A DNA stretch of 21,935 bases from Emmonsiellopsis sp. PD_33 (taxonomy: Eukaryota; Ascomycota; Eurotiomycetes; Onygenales; Ajellomycetaceae): the NCBI GenBank assembly GCA_032988165.1, contig JANTQF010000477.1, positions 1 through 21,935 on the forward strand, in the 5' to 3' direction. A program made the translations under genes and the position numbers. Under the pieces are notes generated by a model. That model was not told where the DNA came from. It did not search any database and worked only from the letters and a program-made list of their open reading frames with translations. This document shows positions 9,512 to 20,105 of the stretch, piece by piece; positions within the stretch are counted from its first letter, which is position 1; each line of letters begins with the position of its first letter.

Positions 9512-11719
9512 CCGAGCGCACCCCTAACTACATTTCGGCCAAGGACGCCGCGTGGAATGCGGATGCTACCCTCCATAGGATTACTATTACTGTGTCTCCC
9601 ATACGTCGCCTGTTTTGTCGCACAAGCTGAAAGCTTTCAAAAGTTTCCTAGCCTGACATGAACAAAAAGCACGCACAATACGCAAAAAAAGCAGCCACCA
9701 GCACGCTCTCGGGAAAACCCTATCTTGCCAGGAACTGCCGTACCGGAACCGAGACGATGATTTGTGCATCTTGAATGAAGACGTAGCTAGTTCCATGGAT
9801 AGCCCAGAGTGAAAATCTCAGATCTCCCATGCGATGTCCGGCGCGGCGGAAGTCAATGCCAAATTACCTCCAGTGATTGGCGTATTCGGGCATTCTTCGG
9901 GTGCTTCTGGAGAGCTTCTATCCTTCACCTGACACGGGTTCGCTTGGTACCCGGAACGAAGTTAAAAAGCTTACCAGGAATTTTTTTTGTTGAAAATGCT
10001 AACTTTTTCGTGAACTGGGTCCCTTTGCAACGCTCTCCCACTCAACCATTGCGGGGCACACAGGATAACGCAGTATATCTTTTAAGTAACATAAACTCGT
10101 CAGTGGCACAGCGGGAAAAACGGATTTGCGGCATAAAACCAGCTCATTATTATTCCACCCCCTTCTTTTCCCGGTGTGCGTCTCGGCGATTACCCTGCAA
10201 CAGCCAGAAAACTGCAAGCCGTCCTCGGTTTCGGCGTTCCGTGAATCATCGCCTACAGTTCCGAACAGCTGGTTAGCCGATGCTTTCATTTTGTTCCGTG
10301 GGCCCCTGATAAATCTAATCCCCGTGTTTCGAAATAACGCAACGAGCCAGCGGGGTGGGCTCTATGCCCCCTAGTCCAGGATACTGCAAACTCCCGCATC
10401 TCGTGTTCGGCTTGGTGAACCTGTCTCGATTTCGGGAAGGACGCCCTTGCGGTACTAAATTGTGAGCCTCTGATCCAGGAACAAGCTGGCCTCAAGGGTG
10501 GCCAGGGTCCCCCACGACGCATACTCCCAGACTGCCAGCATGGCGGTGGCGAATCTATATGAGAGAGCCATAACGCGGAGTATACTTTAAGCATACTTAC
10601 GACTCCGTAGTAGGTCCATAGATGATGTGCATACGGAGATTCAAGTATTTCCCAGCTTACCCACTGAGCAACCCCTTTTATATTAGAATGTGATATCATT
10701 TTGGACACGCCTCTCCAGATCGGCAAGGTTGCCTCTCTATCCCGTTTATTCCCGTGCAATTACATAAAAAACCACAAACAAACGCCGGGGAAACTGCTTC
10801 TACTTGATAAGAAAACCCAGCAAGAGACAACAGAAAGCGTATCAGGATGTCAATATATATCTCATCCCGGACCCTGGAGGCTGGAGGCTGGGGAATCGGG
10901 GATAGCAGGAGAGAAAATAAGCATGGGGCTAACGTAAAATACGGGAACGCCGTCGTCATTTTGCCCAGACATCCCGGCCCCAGCAGCCGAAGCTTCAAGC
11001 AGGAGCTTCCCAAAACCAACATTCGAGAAAATTGACTCTGAGCACATCAGGTCACGATGAGGGAGGTACAAGAGGGTTCATTGCAAAGTTCAGTTGTTGA
11101 AGAATATATAAACCTTATCCAGAAACATACACCCAAACGAGATGGTCTGTCTGTAGACTGTCGACTGTGGGATTCTCGGAGTTGGCCGTTCAAAAAGTGA
11201 CAAACACGCCCAGAGCGCCCAAAAAAATAGAGCTACCACCCAAGGCTTTGCTTATTTAATTCATGGCTTGGAAGTTGGGGGCGTCAATGCTTGAAAAGCC
11301 TTGGGAGTCCAAGCCGGGGCTAGCCGTGACGAATCCTCCTAGTTCTGTGCTGCTGTTCCTGTGGGCGCACGATTGTGTCAACCTGTCATGCGGAAAGTCG
11401 AGGCTCTGGCTAACTCTTGGCCGTCCAAGTGTAACTAAAACTAATCATGGTATGAGCAAAGCGCAAATATCGCTATCCTGAGAATCCACCTGGTTGATGT
11501 TGCTGCTGGTGCTCTAAATATATCCTGCGTCTTTTTGCGCGCATCTCTCGTATCCTTCTCGTACCCTCTCATGCACATACCAGAAATCAACCCTGCGAAT
11601 ATCAAGGCTAATGGACGTTTATTAGTTCTCGTATTATGGGAGGCTTCTTACTCTTATTTGCGGAGCGAAGCAGAGCAATATATATACTGGCTTAATCCCT
11701 ACTAATTGTGGATCCCTCA

Positions 11720-11731
11720 TCCCAATTGGGA
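11720..11731. repeat. 12-bp perfect palindrome near Helitron 5' end
   Basis: TCCCAATTGGGA begins 24 nt inside the proposed 5' terminus. It could form a small cruciform or be a binding site for the element's own Rep protein. It survived the heavy mutation of the element, but it contains no CpG. Confidence 0.6.
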
Positions 11732-11996
11732 GCCTTGGCAGAATGGAGTGATCTGATTGGTGCAAATTTGAACTGATGTCACATGACCTAAGCAAAGCAC
11801 AATCCACCTTTCCTTTTGTGGCCTAGCATCTCTTTCATGTCACATTCTCAGGCCTTGACACATTCTTCAACCCACCTCCTCACCCCTCTCAACCTCCACT
11901 ACCACTACATTCTTTACATCTTTCATAGCTGTATCAACACTCTATTATCTCCTCTTATAACTTCACAGTCTTCAGGCCTTTGCATCACCCACAACA

Positions 11997-14900
11997 ATGG
12001 ATTCTAGCTCAAAAAAGTGTGGTCATTGCAAGTAAATCAAGGCTCTCAATCAATTTCTCTCATTGTGGAACCAAGCTATTACTATAGCTCTATGTCTCAA
12101 ATGCTACACTCAGAGAACCCAGATTTTTAAACTCTTTCTCTCAGATTCTTAATCTGCATACATACTAATTAATATCTCTATTTAGAGCTATTAAATGATT
12201 CATGGCACTAACCTGGATGAATCTACACCCACTGAACCTCACCTTCTACTCTAGACAGAAGAAAATGTCTTTTAAACACCTCTAATGCTAGCATCTACAT
12301 CAAAAAGATGCAGTCAGTGCATTCAGATTAAGCTACTTGAGTAATTTCTCTCTATTTATAACTTAGCTGTTACAACTATGTAGTATCTATAATATCAAAC
12401 TCTGAAGTAGATTTCTCAGGTTTTACAGCTCTTTCTAACTGTTAGATATACCTATATACTAATAGATTTCTCTATCTAGAATCATAAATATAATAGAGAT
12501 TCTAAGAATGAAACTACTGAGTCTAACCTCCTATCTCAGCCTGAGTCTTAAAAATATTTCATGTAGTCTACAGCTACTTCTCAAGCCTATAAATGCATTA
12601 ATATAGATACATCATCAGAAGTCAAGTTTTTCCACTGTAGAGTCCATAGCTCAGATGCTTCTTTACTTGTAAAGACCTATTAGAAGTAGAATAAGATCCA
12701 CAGAGCTTACTATATGACTAGATGTAATAAATAAGATCTCTTACTAACCTCTTTATTAAATAGGCTGCATGAATGTCAACAGCTCTATCCTCCTCTCTTA
12801 GTGCTAGATGTGCCTCATAGATCTACACAGATCATTCTTTTAGCTTATAATTCTTTAAACCCCTCTTTTTCATCATTCTATCTGCTATTTATATTACTCT
12901 TTAATTAATTATCTATCTCTCCTTAATTTACATTTACAGCCTCAGCTCTCCTACAAACTACATTCATAACCTTATTATCACCTTTAACCTCTAGAAGCCC
13001 TGATGATTCATTCATTAACTAATTAATCTTAAAAGTGAGTAGTTCTTTAGTATTTTAGTAAATTTTATGACTCAAGATGACCATATCTATTAATATTATA
13101 GATGTAGAAGTCTTTAAGACTATCTGAGAACACAATTATTTATAGGCAACTATTACTTAAGATCTACTAATGAACCTGCAAGACTCTATCTTTCTTAACA
13201 ATCTAGCTCTTAACCCTACTGATTGGCAGCATACCAAGGCTTTTCATGCCACACTTGAGGATCTCAAAATGAAGATTTATAGTTATTGTAAGATACATTA
13301 ATTCAACCTGCACCTTAATGATGATAGTGTTTGTCAATACTGTGTTCATATTAATATGAGAAGACTCCCCAAAGACCCTTATATGTATTTCAAGGATAAT
13401 AACCTGAACCCTGGCAATGTTGATGCTAATTTACTAGTCCTCAGCTAGGTTAAGGAAATACTTATCTCTTAAGTTTATATTTCTATTAAGGTTTATTAGG
13501 TCTGTAGGCATTAATATAAATATAAGGATTATATTGTTAGTTTTTTACATGACACTGGCTGTATCTATAATGCCTTATCACTACTTTCTAAGGATCTTAA
13601 GATAATTATTCTTAAGCTATTAAATTTCACTGATGACCTGCATCTTCAGTATTAATTCTAATAGGACTTTACAGTTCATAAAGGTGCTATTATAAAGTGG
13701 TTAATCTATTTGCATAAAAACCATCTAGACTATAGTAATATAGTTATTAACAATGTAGCATGGGATCAGCTGCCAGAAAATAATGATATTATTAATTAAA
13801 TTCCATTCCATGAAATTGAGAAGTAGGAACTCACTGGAGACTGTGAATTCAGCTCTAAAGAAGATAACTAGTTAAATGATGATCTTAACATGCCATCTAA
13901 ACACTCTACTGTTTCTAATCTCTTAATTTTATGGTTCAAAGTTGAATAACTCTATTATGAACTCAATATCTCTGAGCCCCTTAATCATTTAACTCTCCCT
14001 GTAGCTTGAAATATACTCTTAAGTGAGTTTAATAATATCTATCCTTTATTCTCCTAGACCTTCCCAATCTTTTTTCTCAAGGGTGAGGCTAAGTATCTTC
14101 TTTCTTGTCAACAGTTCATTACTCTTACAGACTATGTCTAATTCCTACTTAAATACCATGATGATTATTTTACCTGTCATAGTCAATTTCATTACATTTT
14201 TTTTAACTCTCTATTTCACAAGTAAATTAAAACTTATAGATAGTTCTTCTATAATCAAATAGATACTAACCTTAAGGATCTTACATTATAAGAGCTCCAG
14301 ACAGCCTTTACTACTAACACACTAGAGTCTACTATAATATTAAACTCTCTTACTCACTTTACTAGGAGTATTCATAGGACCCATTCTTTTTGGGGTATAA
14401 AACATCATCAGCTTCAGGCCTACATCTAAAATATTAGATCTCCTCATCTATTTCTAACTCTTTCAGTCACTAACTATCATTGAGATGATTTAATGCAGCA
14501 CTTCCTGAGGTACTCTACTTCTTAACAAAATAGTATAGATCTTTAAAGACTCAAGTTTACTAGAGATAATATTTAAGACTATCCTATAATTATTGTACAT
14601 TACTTCCATTTACATCTCATTATATTTAAAGACAAGGTCCTCAGATCAAAATTCAACATTATTGACCACTAGACTCATTATGAATAGCAAGGCCAAGGGT
14701 TAGTTCACTCTCATAGTGTTTTTTGATGCCAAGATGTGCTAAATTCAGAGCTGAATCAAATAGATAATAATACTCATCAGATATTTGCTGATTACTAGAG
14801 TTTAATTATCAGAGCTGATAACTTTAAGTCTATATATATCTAATCTGAAGATGTTAGATCTACTCTATCACTAAGTTACTCAGATCAATTGAATGTTATC

Positions 14901-17504
14901 TAACATCTATTTTTAGTTCTAAATTGGGTTTAATGTCATCACTGCAGCTTTAAGTACTATATCCATAAGAAGTAGGTTACAGGCAAGCTTTGATGCTACT
15001 TTCACTTCCCTCATGAATGCCAGCCAGACTGTGTCATTAAAAAACCTTTGAATAGCAGTTACTACTACTTACACCCCTGCTAAAATAACTCTATCCTTAA
15101 TAATTACAACTACCTCATTACCCTTAGCTGGCTTGCAAATACTAATATTACCCTCTATACTAGTAGCTGTGTGGTTCTAAACTATTTATTCAAATACATC
15201 ATCAAGCCTGAAACTGAGACTGAGTCCTACTATCAAATCATTCAGTAAGTTCTGCCTAGTGCAAGCACTAGCTACCCTCTCCTTTCAATCATTATAAAGC
15301 TCATGAATTGGTTGATTGGAGAACATGATTGATCTACCCAGAAGATTTACCATCTTTTATTAAATCTTCCTTTACAAATAGGATCTCAAAATTTAATTAT
15401 AGTTAATTGCTGACCTAAAGACCTCCACTAGCATAACTATACACTGGAATCTGAAGCACTCCAATATGGCTTATCTATTTTAATAAAATATAAGGCCTGC
15501 TTATAGGAATTTGAAGATGTAATATTCTATAACTTCTTAAGGAATTTCTCTTATAGACCTTAAATCAAGTAACATCCACACACAAAACCCCATATTTTAA
15601 TTTACTTTCCTATTTATTAGGTTGCAACTCAAATGAAGGACTACATCCAAATTAAACTTTAATTACATTACTCTTTTCATTAGATTAGCAACCTTAAAGT
15701 TATTGATCTTCTAACTCTCTAGCTATTATTTACTGAAGTCTATAATTACTGCCATCTTGCACACAATTACCCAGTAGATGCCTATGGCAAAGATATGCCA
15801 GAGTCTGAACTAGAATTTGAAGAGGGTAATGATGATGATAAGAGTGAACTGGATATTACCTAGACTGAACTTACTCAATAAAACTCTTAGTAGTCTAATA
15901 GTAGTCTAATTGAACTTCAAGATCATAATCAGATTAGTTATTAGTTTTTAGATTTCAATTATAACTAGACCTCTTATATTGGAATTTATATTGACCTTGA
16001 CACTGAATTCTGAAATAATATAAAGGCTAATTTCCTGGCTGATACTACCCTTCACAGTACTAGATCTTCTATTACTCTTGGCCCTGATTAATACCTCCTC
16101 TATAATATGATAGTATATCACTATACTGAGGTTCTTAATAGTAGCTCTCTGAATCTCTTGCTTATCAATCTCAATAGCAAAGGGGGAATAGAAAAAATAT
16201 ATTTAATTATGCTCCTTTCTATAACCCTTCAGAACCTCATAGAAAGTTAGAATTTATCTACCCCTATTATTTAAGTAGTATCAACTGATGTAGCAGCTCA
16301 CTATATTAATACTTAGATATTGTACTCTCTATTTAGACTTCCTATCAAGCATTTAATCCTCTATAAACAGCTCAACCTGCAGAATCTGCAATCAATGCAG
16401 GCCCTTTTCAAGAGTATTTAATATTTAATCATTGATAAAAAGTCAATGGTCAGTCTATAATAACTTACCTGAATCAACCAGGCTTGCTGTTACATATTCC
16501 CTCAGCAGTAGAAGCCTTTTAGGAGCCTCAGTGTTATATTATGTGAGGATTTCTATTAGTTATCCTCTGTATTTCAGACCCTACTTTTTTATGATAGTCA
16601 TTTTAATCACAGCAATGAGATCTATGGCTATTAGATTTATCTTACCTTCAATAAAACTATTCAACTGACTGTAGTTTAATGTCAGGGTGGTGAGGATCTT
16701 GATAGTTGCCAATTTCATGAGGCCTTGAAAAATCTTTGGGTTAGTAAACTGACTCTAGGTGATTGGGAATTCCTTTTAAAATATATCTAGAGTCTTATAC
16801 CCCATGAAGCTGCAGCCTTTAACAATGCTATTCATATTTACATCAAAAAGTACAATGTTAATACTTATAATGAAGAGGCAATTCAAAGCTGAAAACAGTC
16901 TATTATTAATATTCAGATTTTTAATATTAGTTCTGATGTTTCTCAGTTAGAGTCTGATAAAGAGGATAATCTGCATCAAAATCTCTCTCTTTTCATCAGC
17001 TATCACATCATGCTTTTACAGAATATATGAACTAATAGAGGCCTTATAAATGGTATCTTGAGCACTATTTATAATATTATCTGAAGCCTTGACACTAAAG
17101 ATCCTCATAAAGACCTACTACTTACTCTTTTGATTTATTTCAATAAATATGATGGATCTACTTACATCAAATAAGATGACTATAAATTAATTTCTATCTT
17201 TCAGACTCACCATGAGTTTTCCCACATCAATTAAGCCTGCAGCCATATATAGTTCTCTATTATAGTTACTTATGTTATTACAGTTCATAAATCTCAAGGT
17301 ATCTCTCTAGACCAGGCTATTCTTAATGTCTCTAAGGCTGAATTTCAGTCAGATCTGACTTATATTGCCATCTTACAGGTCAAATCATTTAGAGGCCTTC
17401 TTTTTGAGGAATCCTTTGACTATTCTAAATTTAATCAGCCCAGTATACACAATAAGACTATGGAGATGAGAGACACAGACTATAAATAACATCAGATTCA
17501 ACAG
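11997..17504 (+). pseudogene. Helitron Rep-helicase (RepHel) pseudogene
   Basis: In life this protein would nick and unwind DNA for rolling-circle transposition. From ATG at 11997 a single phase (codon starts divisible by 3) carries every landmark. These are two CxxC zinc-ribbon-like motifs (KKCGHCK at the start, RCSQC at about 12306) and a DUF6570-like block around 13320-13500 (PYMYFKDNNLNPGNVDANLL). Next come Helitron_like_N sequence (SPHLFLTLS near 14439) and the HUH motif region GLVHSHSVF (HxH at 14706-14714). The segment with ASTSYPLLSI and YHLLLNLPLQIGS follows at about 15260-15380. The Pif1 helicase shows Walker A decayed to GGIEK (16182-16196), Walker B as IIDKKSMVS (from about 16428), SVILCEDFY and the late motif VHKSQG (17283-17300). 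Stops TAA, TAG and TGA are scattered throughout, yet no frameshift is seen in 5.5 kb. A donor-like CAG|GTAAAA ends the segment. It is non-functional. Confidence 0.9.
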
Positions 17505-17652
17505 GTAAAAGCTTTTACTTTCTTTCTATTACTTCTTTATTATAGTTTTTTGCTAATTATTTAAATAAATAATCTATAGATCTAACCCCTCTTCCTTCCT
17601 CTCTCCTCTTACTTTATATTTAATCTACTAATTTACTCATCTTTGATTACAG
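17505..17652 (+). other. Probable intron of the decayed RepHel gene
   Basis: After the conserved RepHel end (RDTDYK..HQIQQ) the sequence reads CAG|GTAAAA, becomes T/C-rich, and ends GATTACAG at 17652. Its length is 148 nt. The protein-like character is lost inside it. The splice sites are inferred from sequence only. Confidence 0.35.
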
Positions 17653-17654
17653 CA

Positions 17655-18040
17655 AGTTCACTATCTATACTGCTATCATCTCCTCTAATTCTAACTATAG
17701 ATATCCTCATATCAATCACTAAGATCTAGCCCCTTAATATACTAACTGCTGAGCAACTTGAGCTTCACCCTGAGTCCTCTAAAAAGCTTATAGACTAGTA
17801 ATTCTGGCTTGATCCACATAGTAATCTCTACAGTTCAGATTAATATAATACTACAGTTAATACTATAGTTGAATATAGTGTTAGAAGCATTCATCTCTAC
17901 AGTCTTAGTTAGTTATGTGATTTAAGTAAATACAGCTATCATAGTGAATATCAAGTAAATCTTAGAGTGTTTCTTAGAGTATTCCTTCTTAATCTTCTCA
18001 TTAATCCTTTAAGATCTATATCTTCTACCTTCTACCTCTT
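17655..18040 (+). pseudogene. Decayed coding remnant downstream of RepHel
   Basis: In the same phase as RepHel the sequence regains protein-like character: NILTAEQLELHPESSKKLID, then FWLDPHSNLYSSD, then NTTVNTIVEYSVRSIHLYSL, interrupted by a few stops. I do not recognise the family. It could be the last exon of the RepHel gene after the proposed intron, or unrelated cargo. It ends in a T/C-rich stretch with short CTGC repeats (about 18048-18062). Confidence 0.3.
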
Positions 18041-18242
18041 CTATCTACCTGCCTGCCTGCCTACATTCATTCTTTTCTTATATCCTTTATGCCTATCAAC
18101 CCTGCTGAAGTCTATTAAACTATTAAAGCTATAAGAATGATAAGATCTTCAGCTCTAAAAAAATAAGTTCACTGTAAGTAAAGTTTCAAGGGATTATTAA
18201 AATATAACTCTAATAGCTATAATAGTTTCTAACCTTCTACCT

Positions 18243-18981
18243 GGTGAGTCTATATCTACTCCTACTTTATCTCCTGCTAGTTCTGCTTCATCCAAGCTGT
18301 TCTTTATCAGTTCTGTGCCTACCTCCATTTTTTTCTCTACTAGTCCTTTATTCTCTCCTCCTGCCTCTGGAGCTCTTACTGCTCTAGCTGAAATACTTCC
18401 ATAAAAGCTATCAAAAGAACTTCTTATACTTGTCAAAATGCCTTAGGTCTATGAATCAGAATTACAGGCAGGCTATAATATTAACACTAAAAACAATGTA
18501 AATAATAAAACCCTACTGTTACAGACCCATGGTGTTATCTTTCTCCCCCTCTATGCCCACTATTTGTGGAGTGAAGGCTCATTTACAGCCTGTATTGATT
18601 CTCTTAATCACTGCTATAGGGCCTGCACAGATTGTCACTACAATGAGACTGGCAATCATTACTCTTACTATCTCTATAAGTTTACCTCCCCAATACAGTT
18701 ATATGCAATTACCTACTAATAATGTTCATATAGTAAATGTTAATGGATCTACTGACACAGCTATCAAGGTTAAGGTAGAGGGTAAGAAAAAATAGTCTGC
18801 AACTCCTATAGAAAGTCTGTTAAAAATGGCCTGTAAATTGAATGAGCTATTAGATATTTAGGAGGTTAATGCTCAAAATGTTGAGTTAGAGACTCTATGC
18901 AAAGAGAATGCAGCCTTGAAAGCTAAATTAGCAACTATTTTAAGCCTTCTCAAGACCACTCAGGATGTTCTTGGGGTCTAG
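18243..18981 (+). pseudogene. Second decayed reading frame with coiled-coil end
   Basis: From 18243 one frame reads Ser/Pro-rich sequence (GESISTPTLSPASSASSKLF), then ALTALAEILP and LVKMP, broken by stops. From 18529 another frame is open for 88 codons. After one stop (18793-18795) it continues as SLLKMACKLNELLDI, a stop near 18858, then VELETLCKENAALKAKLATI and LLKTTQDVLGV, ending at TAG 18979-18981. The last part has strong heptad-like leucine spacing typical of a coiled coil. The family is not recognised, and an intron could join the two frames. It lies inside the CpG-free block, so it belongs to the Helitron or was carried by it. Confidence 0.4.
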
Positions 18982-18990
18982 ATAGCTGCT

Positions 18991-19000
18991 GGGGGGGGGG
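18991..19000 (+). repeat. G10 homopolymer
   Basis: Ten consecutive G follow the end of the second decayed frame and are followed by T-rich sequence. This is unusual inside an AT-rich, CpG-free element; its exact length may be uncertain. Confidence 0.8.
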
Positions 19001-19128
19001 TGTTTTGCTTCATTTTTTTCTTTTTCTCACTTAGTTAGCTTGTGCTTTTGTGCTGAAGAATTGAATATGTTTTTTTATGATTCTCAAATGATTATATAAC
19101 TCTGTAGTATACCTGTAAATTGTGCTGT

Positions 19129-19162
19129 GGGGCTTCCATTTTGAGCTTAGCTCTGCAACCCC
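19129..19162 (+). other. Possible Helitron 3' hairpin
   Basis: GGGG (19129-19132) can pair with CCCC (19159-19162), enclosing the inner hairpin GAGC-TTA-GCTC. It ends 8 nt before the CTGA proposed as the Helitron 3' end, matching the usual hairpin-to-terminus spacing of about 10-12 nt. The stem is short and interrupted, so this is tentative. Confidence 0.3.
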
Positions 19163-19562
19163 TTTGAACACTGAGAGGCTCATGTGCAAAAAGGTATTTT
19201 TTTCATCAGCCGCGATTGATCGGCGTCAATAAAAGCGCGCGATGCGCAGGCTTTCTATCCGGGGGAACGCAGGTGCTTCAATAACGAAAAGAGCAAAGCC
19301 AAAAGTCCCGCACGAACGGAACCGTCGTCATTCGTTTTCCCTTCTCACTGCTCCGGCCAGTTCCTAACTTCAATCTTCCGCTCCCGAAGTCCGCCATCCA
19401 TCCCATCTCTTCCACGTGTTGAGTTCAAGGACACAATCCTGCCAAGCATGCATGTAACATCAGCCCGTGCGCCAAGAGACCTATTCCTCATTCAGTAAAA
19501 GGCGGGGCAAGCAACGCCAAGAGATAACAGACCCACCAGCATTTCGCGGATTCGATCGTTTG

Positions 19563-19591
19563 ATTGGCTGGCAAGGCCGGGATTGGATTGG
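19563..19591 (-). promoter_or_regulatory. Cluster of three CCAAT boxes
   Basis: ATTGG occurs at 19563-19567, 19582-19586 and 19587-19591, that is, CCAAT on the minus strand three times in 29 nt. Such density suggests promoter DNA bound by the HAP/CBC complex. No gene is apparent next to it on either side; to the left lies the Helitron. Confidence 0.35.
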
Positions 19592-19655
19592 CAATCCCCG
19601 TCCAGCTCCAGAGACTAAAGTCCGGGGGAAGAAGGAGCCGACGGAGCTTGGCTGA

Positions 19656-19667
19656 TTAGGGTTAGGG
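19656..19667 (+). repeat. Two telomere-type hexamers (TTAGGG)2
   Basis: TTAGGGTTAGGG matches the fungal telomere unit. Two units are too few to be a telomere; chance, a repair scar or a binding site for a TTAGGG-recognising factor are all possible. Confidence 0.6.
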
Positions 19668-19840
19668 CTCGAGGTGTCTTGGACGATGGATCCCTGCAAG
19701 CGAAGTGGCGGCCTTTTTGACCCTGGACTGTGAGTGCGCTCACAACAGGAGGACTGTTTGAAGAGTGTCAGTCACCTTTCATCTGGGGGAGAAAAGAAGT
19801 ATGTACTTGCGACTGTGTGGCCTGGATTCCAACCCCGGCC

Positions 19841-19990
19841 ATGAAGTCTATTCAGTTGTGTGTTCTGTTGCTTTTAAGTTTTGGTAACGTTTTTATGCTT
19901 GAAACTCTAAATCACGTGATACCAACTTTAAATAATCCATGGATGGCCTCTATCTACGACACCCTCCTCTATCTCCATTCATTTGGATAA
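19841..19990 (+). CDS. Possible small ORF, 49 aa, signal-peptide-like start
   Basis: ATG at 19841 opens MKSIQLCVLLLLSFGNVF: a short charged start, then a hydrophobic core resembling a secretion signal. It ends at TAA 19988-19990. There is no recognisable family and too few cysteines for a typical small secreted effector. Three CCAAT boxes lie 250-280 nt upstream. It may well be a chance ORF. Confidence 0.15.
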   Translation: MKSIQLCVLLLLSFGNVFMLETLNHVIPTLNNPWMASIYDTLLYLHSFG

Positions 19991-20085
19991 GAGTTGATGT
20001 TATCAGCGAGCTAACGGAATGCCAAAATCGCTCAAAGCCCATGGATCCAACTCCTCCTTCTCTTATCGCTCGCAGATAGGCTTGG

Positions 20086-20105
20086 ACAACAACAACAACA
20101 ACAAC
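20086..20105. repeat. Short (ACA)n microsatellite
   Basis: About six and a half uninterrupted ACA/AAC units. Nothing indicates that it lies in a coding frame. Confidence 0.8.

Larger units (their letters stand above)
9012..11695. other. Gene-poor region between permease start and Helitron
   Basis: The first 500 nt or so carry the permease promoter. Beyond that, none of the open frames (up to about 157 codons) shows a conserved domain, a good ATG context or plausible introns. Some of them use GTG or TTG starts. Base composition is ordinary and CpG is present throughout. A TATATAAA-like sequence near 11104 has no convincing gene after it. A non-coding RNA or long upstream regulatory DNA is possible but not shown. 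Confidence 0.55.
11696..19174 (+). mobile_element. Helitron, autonomous-type but mutated
   Basis: This is a rolling-circle transposon identified by its decayed Rep-Pif1 helicase gene. The proposed 5' end reads TCCCTACTAATTG at 11696, after an A. It differs by one base from the TCTCTACTA start known for some Helitrons, and a 12-bp palindrome follows at 11720-11731. The proposed 3' end is CTGA at 19171-19174 (it fits CTRR). It lies 8 nt after a possible hairpin with GGGG/CCCC outer arms (19129-19162) and a GAGC-TTA-GCTC inner stem. The base after it is G, not the canonical T, so the 3' end is the weaker call. There are no terminal inverted repeats. I found no CpG between 11668 and 19210, which delimits the element almost exactly. 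Confidence 0.75.

Noticed and set aside
9809..10276. Open frame of 155 codons on the plus strand
   Set aside because: It begins at GTG rather than ATG, shows no domain, and overlaps other random frames of similar quality.
10286..10759. Open frame of 157 codons on the minus strand
   Set aside because: No family resemblance, no promoter or splice support, and composition like translated intergenic DNA.
16432..16668. Short open frame inside the Helitron helicase region
   Set aside because: It is out of phase with the conserved Walker B and neighbouring helicase motifs, so it is a chance gap between stops in another frame.
11696..19174. Interpretation as an LTR retrotransposon or a TIR DNA transposon
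   Set aside because: No long terminal repeats or terminal inverted repeats were seen, and the coding remnants are Rep-HUH and Pif1 helicase, which are specific to Helitrons.
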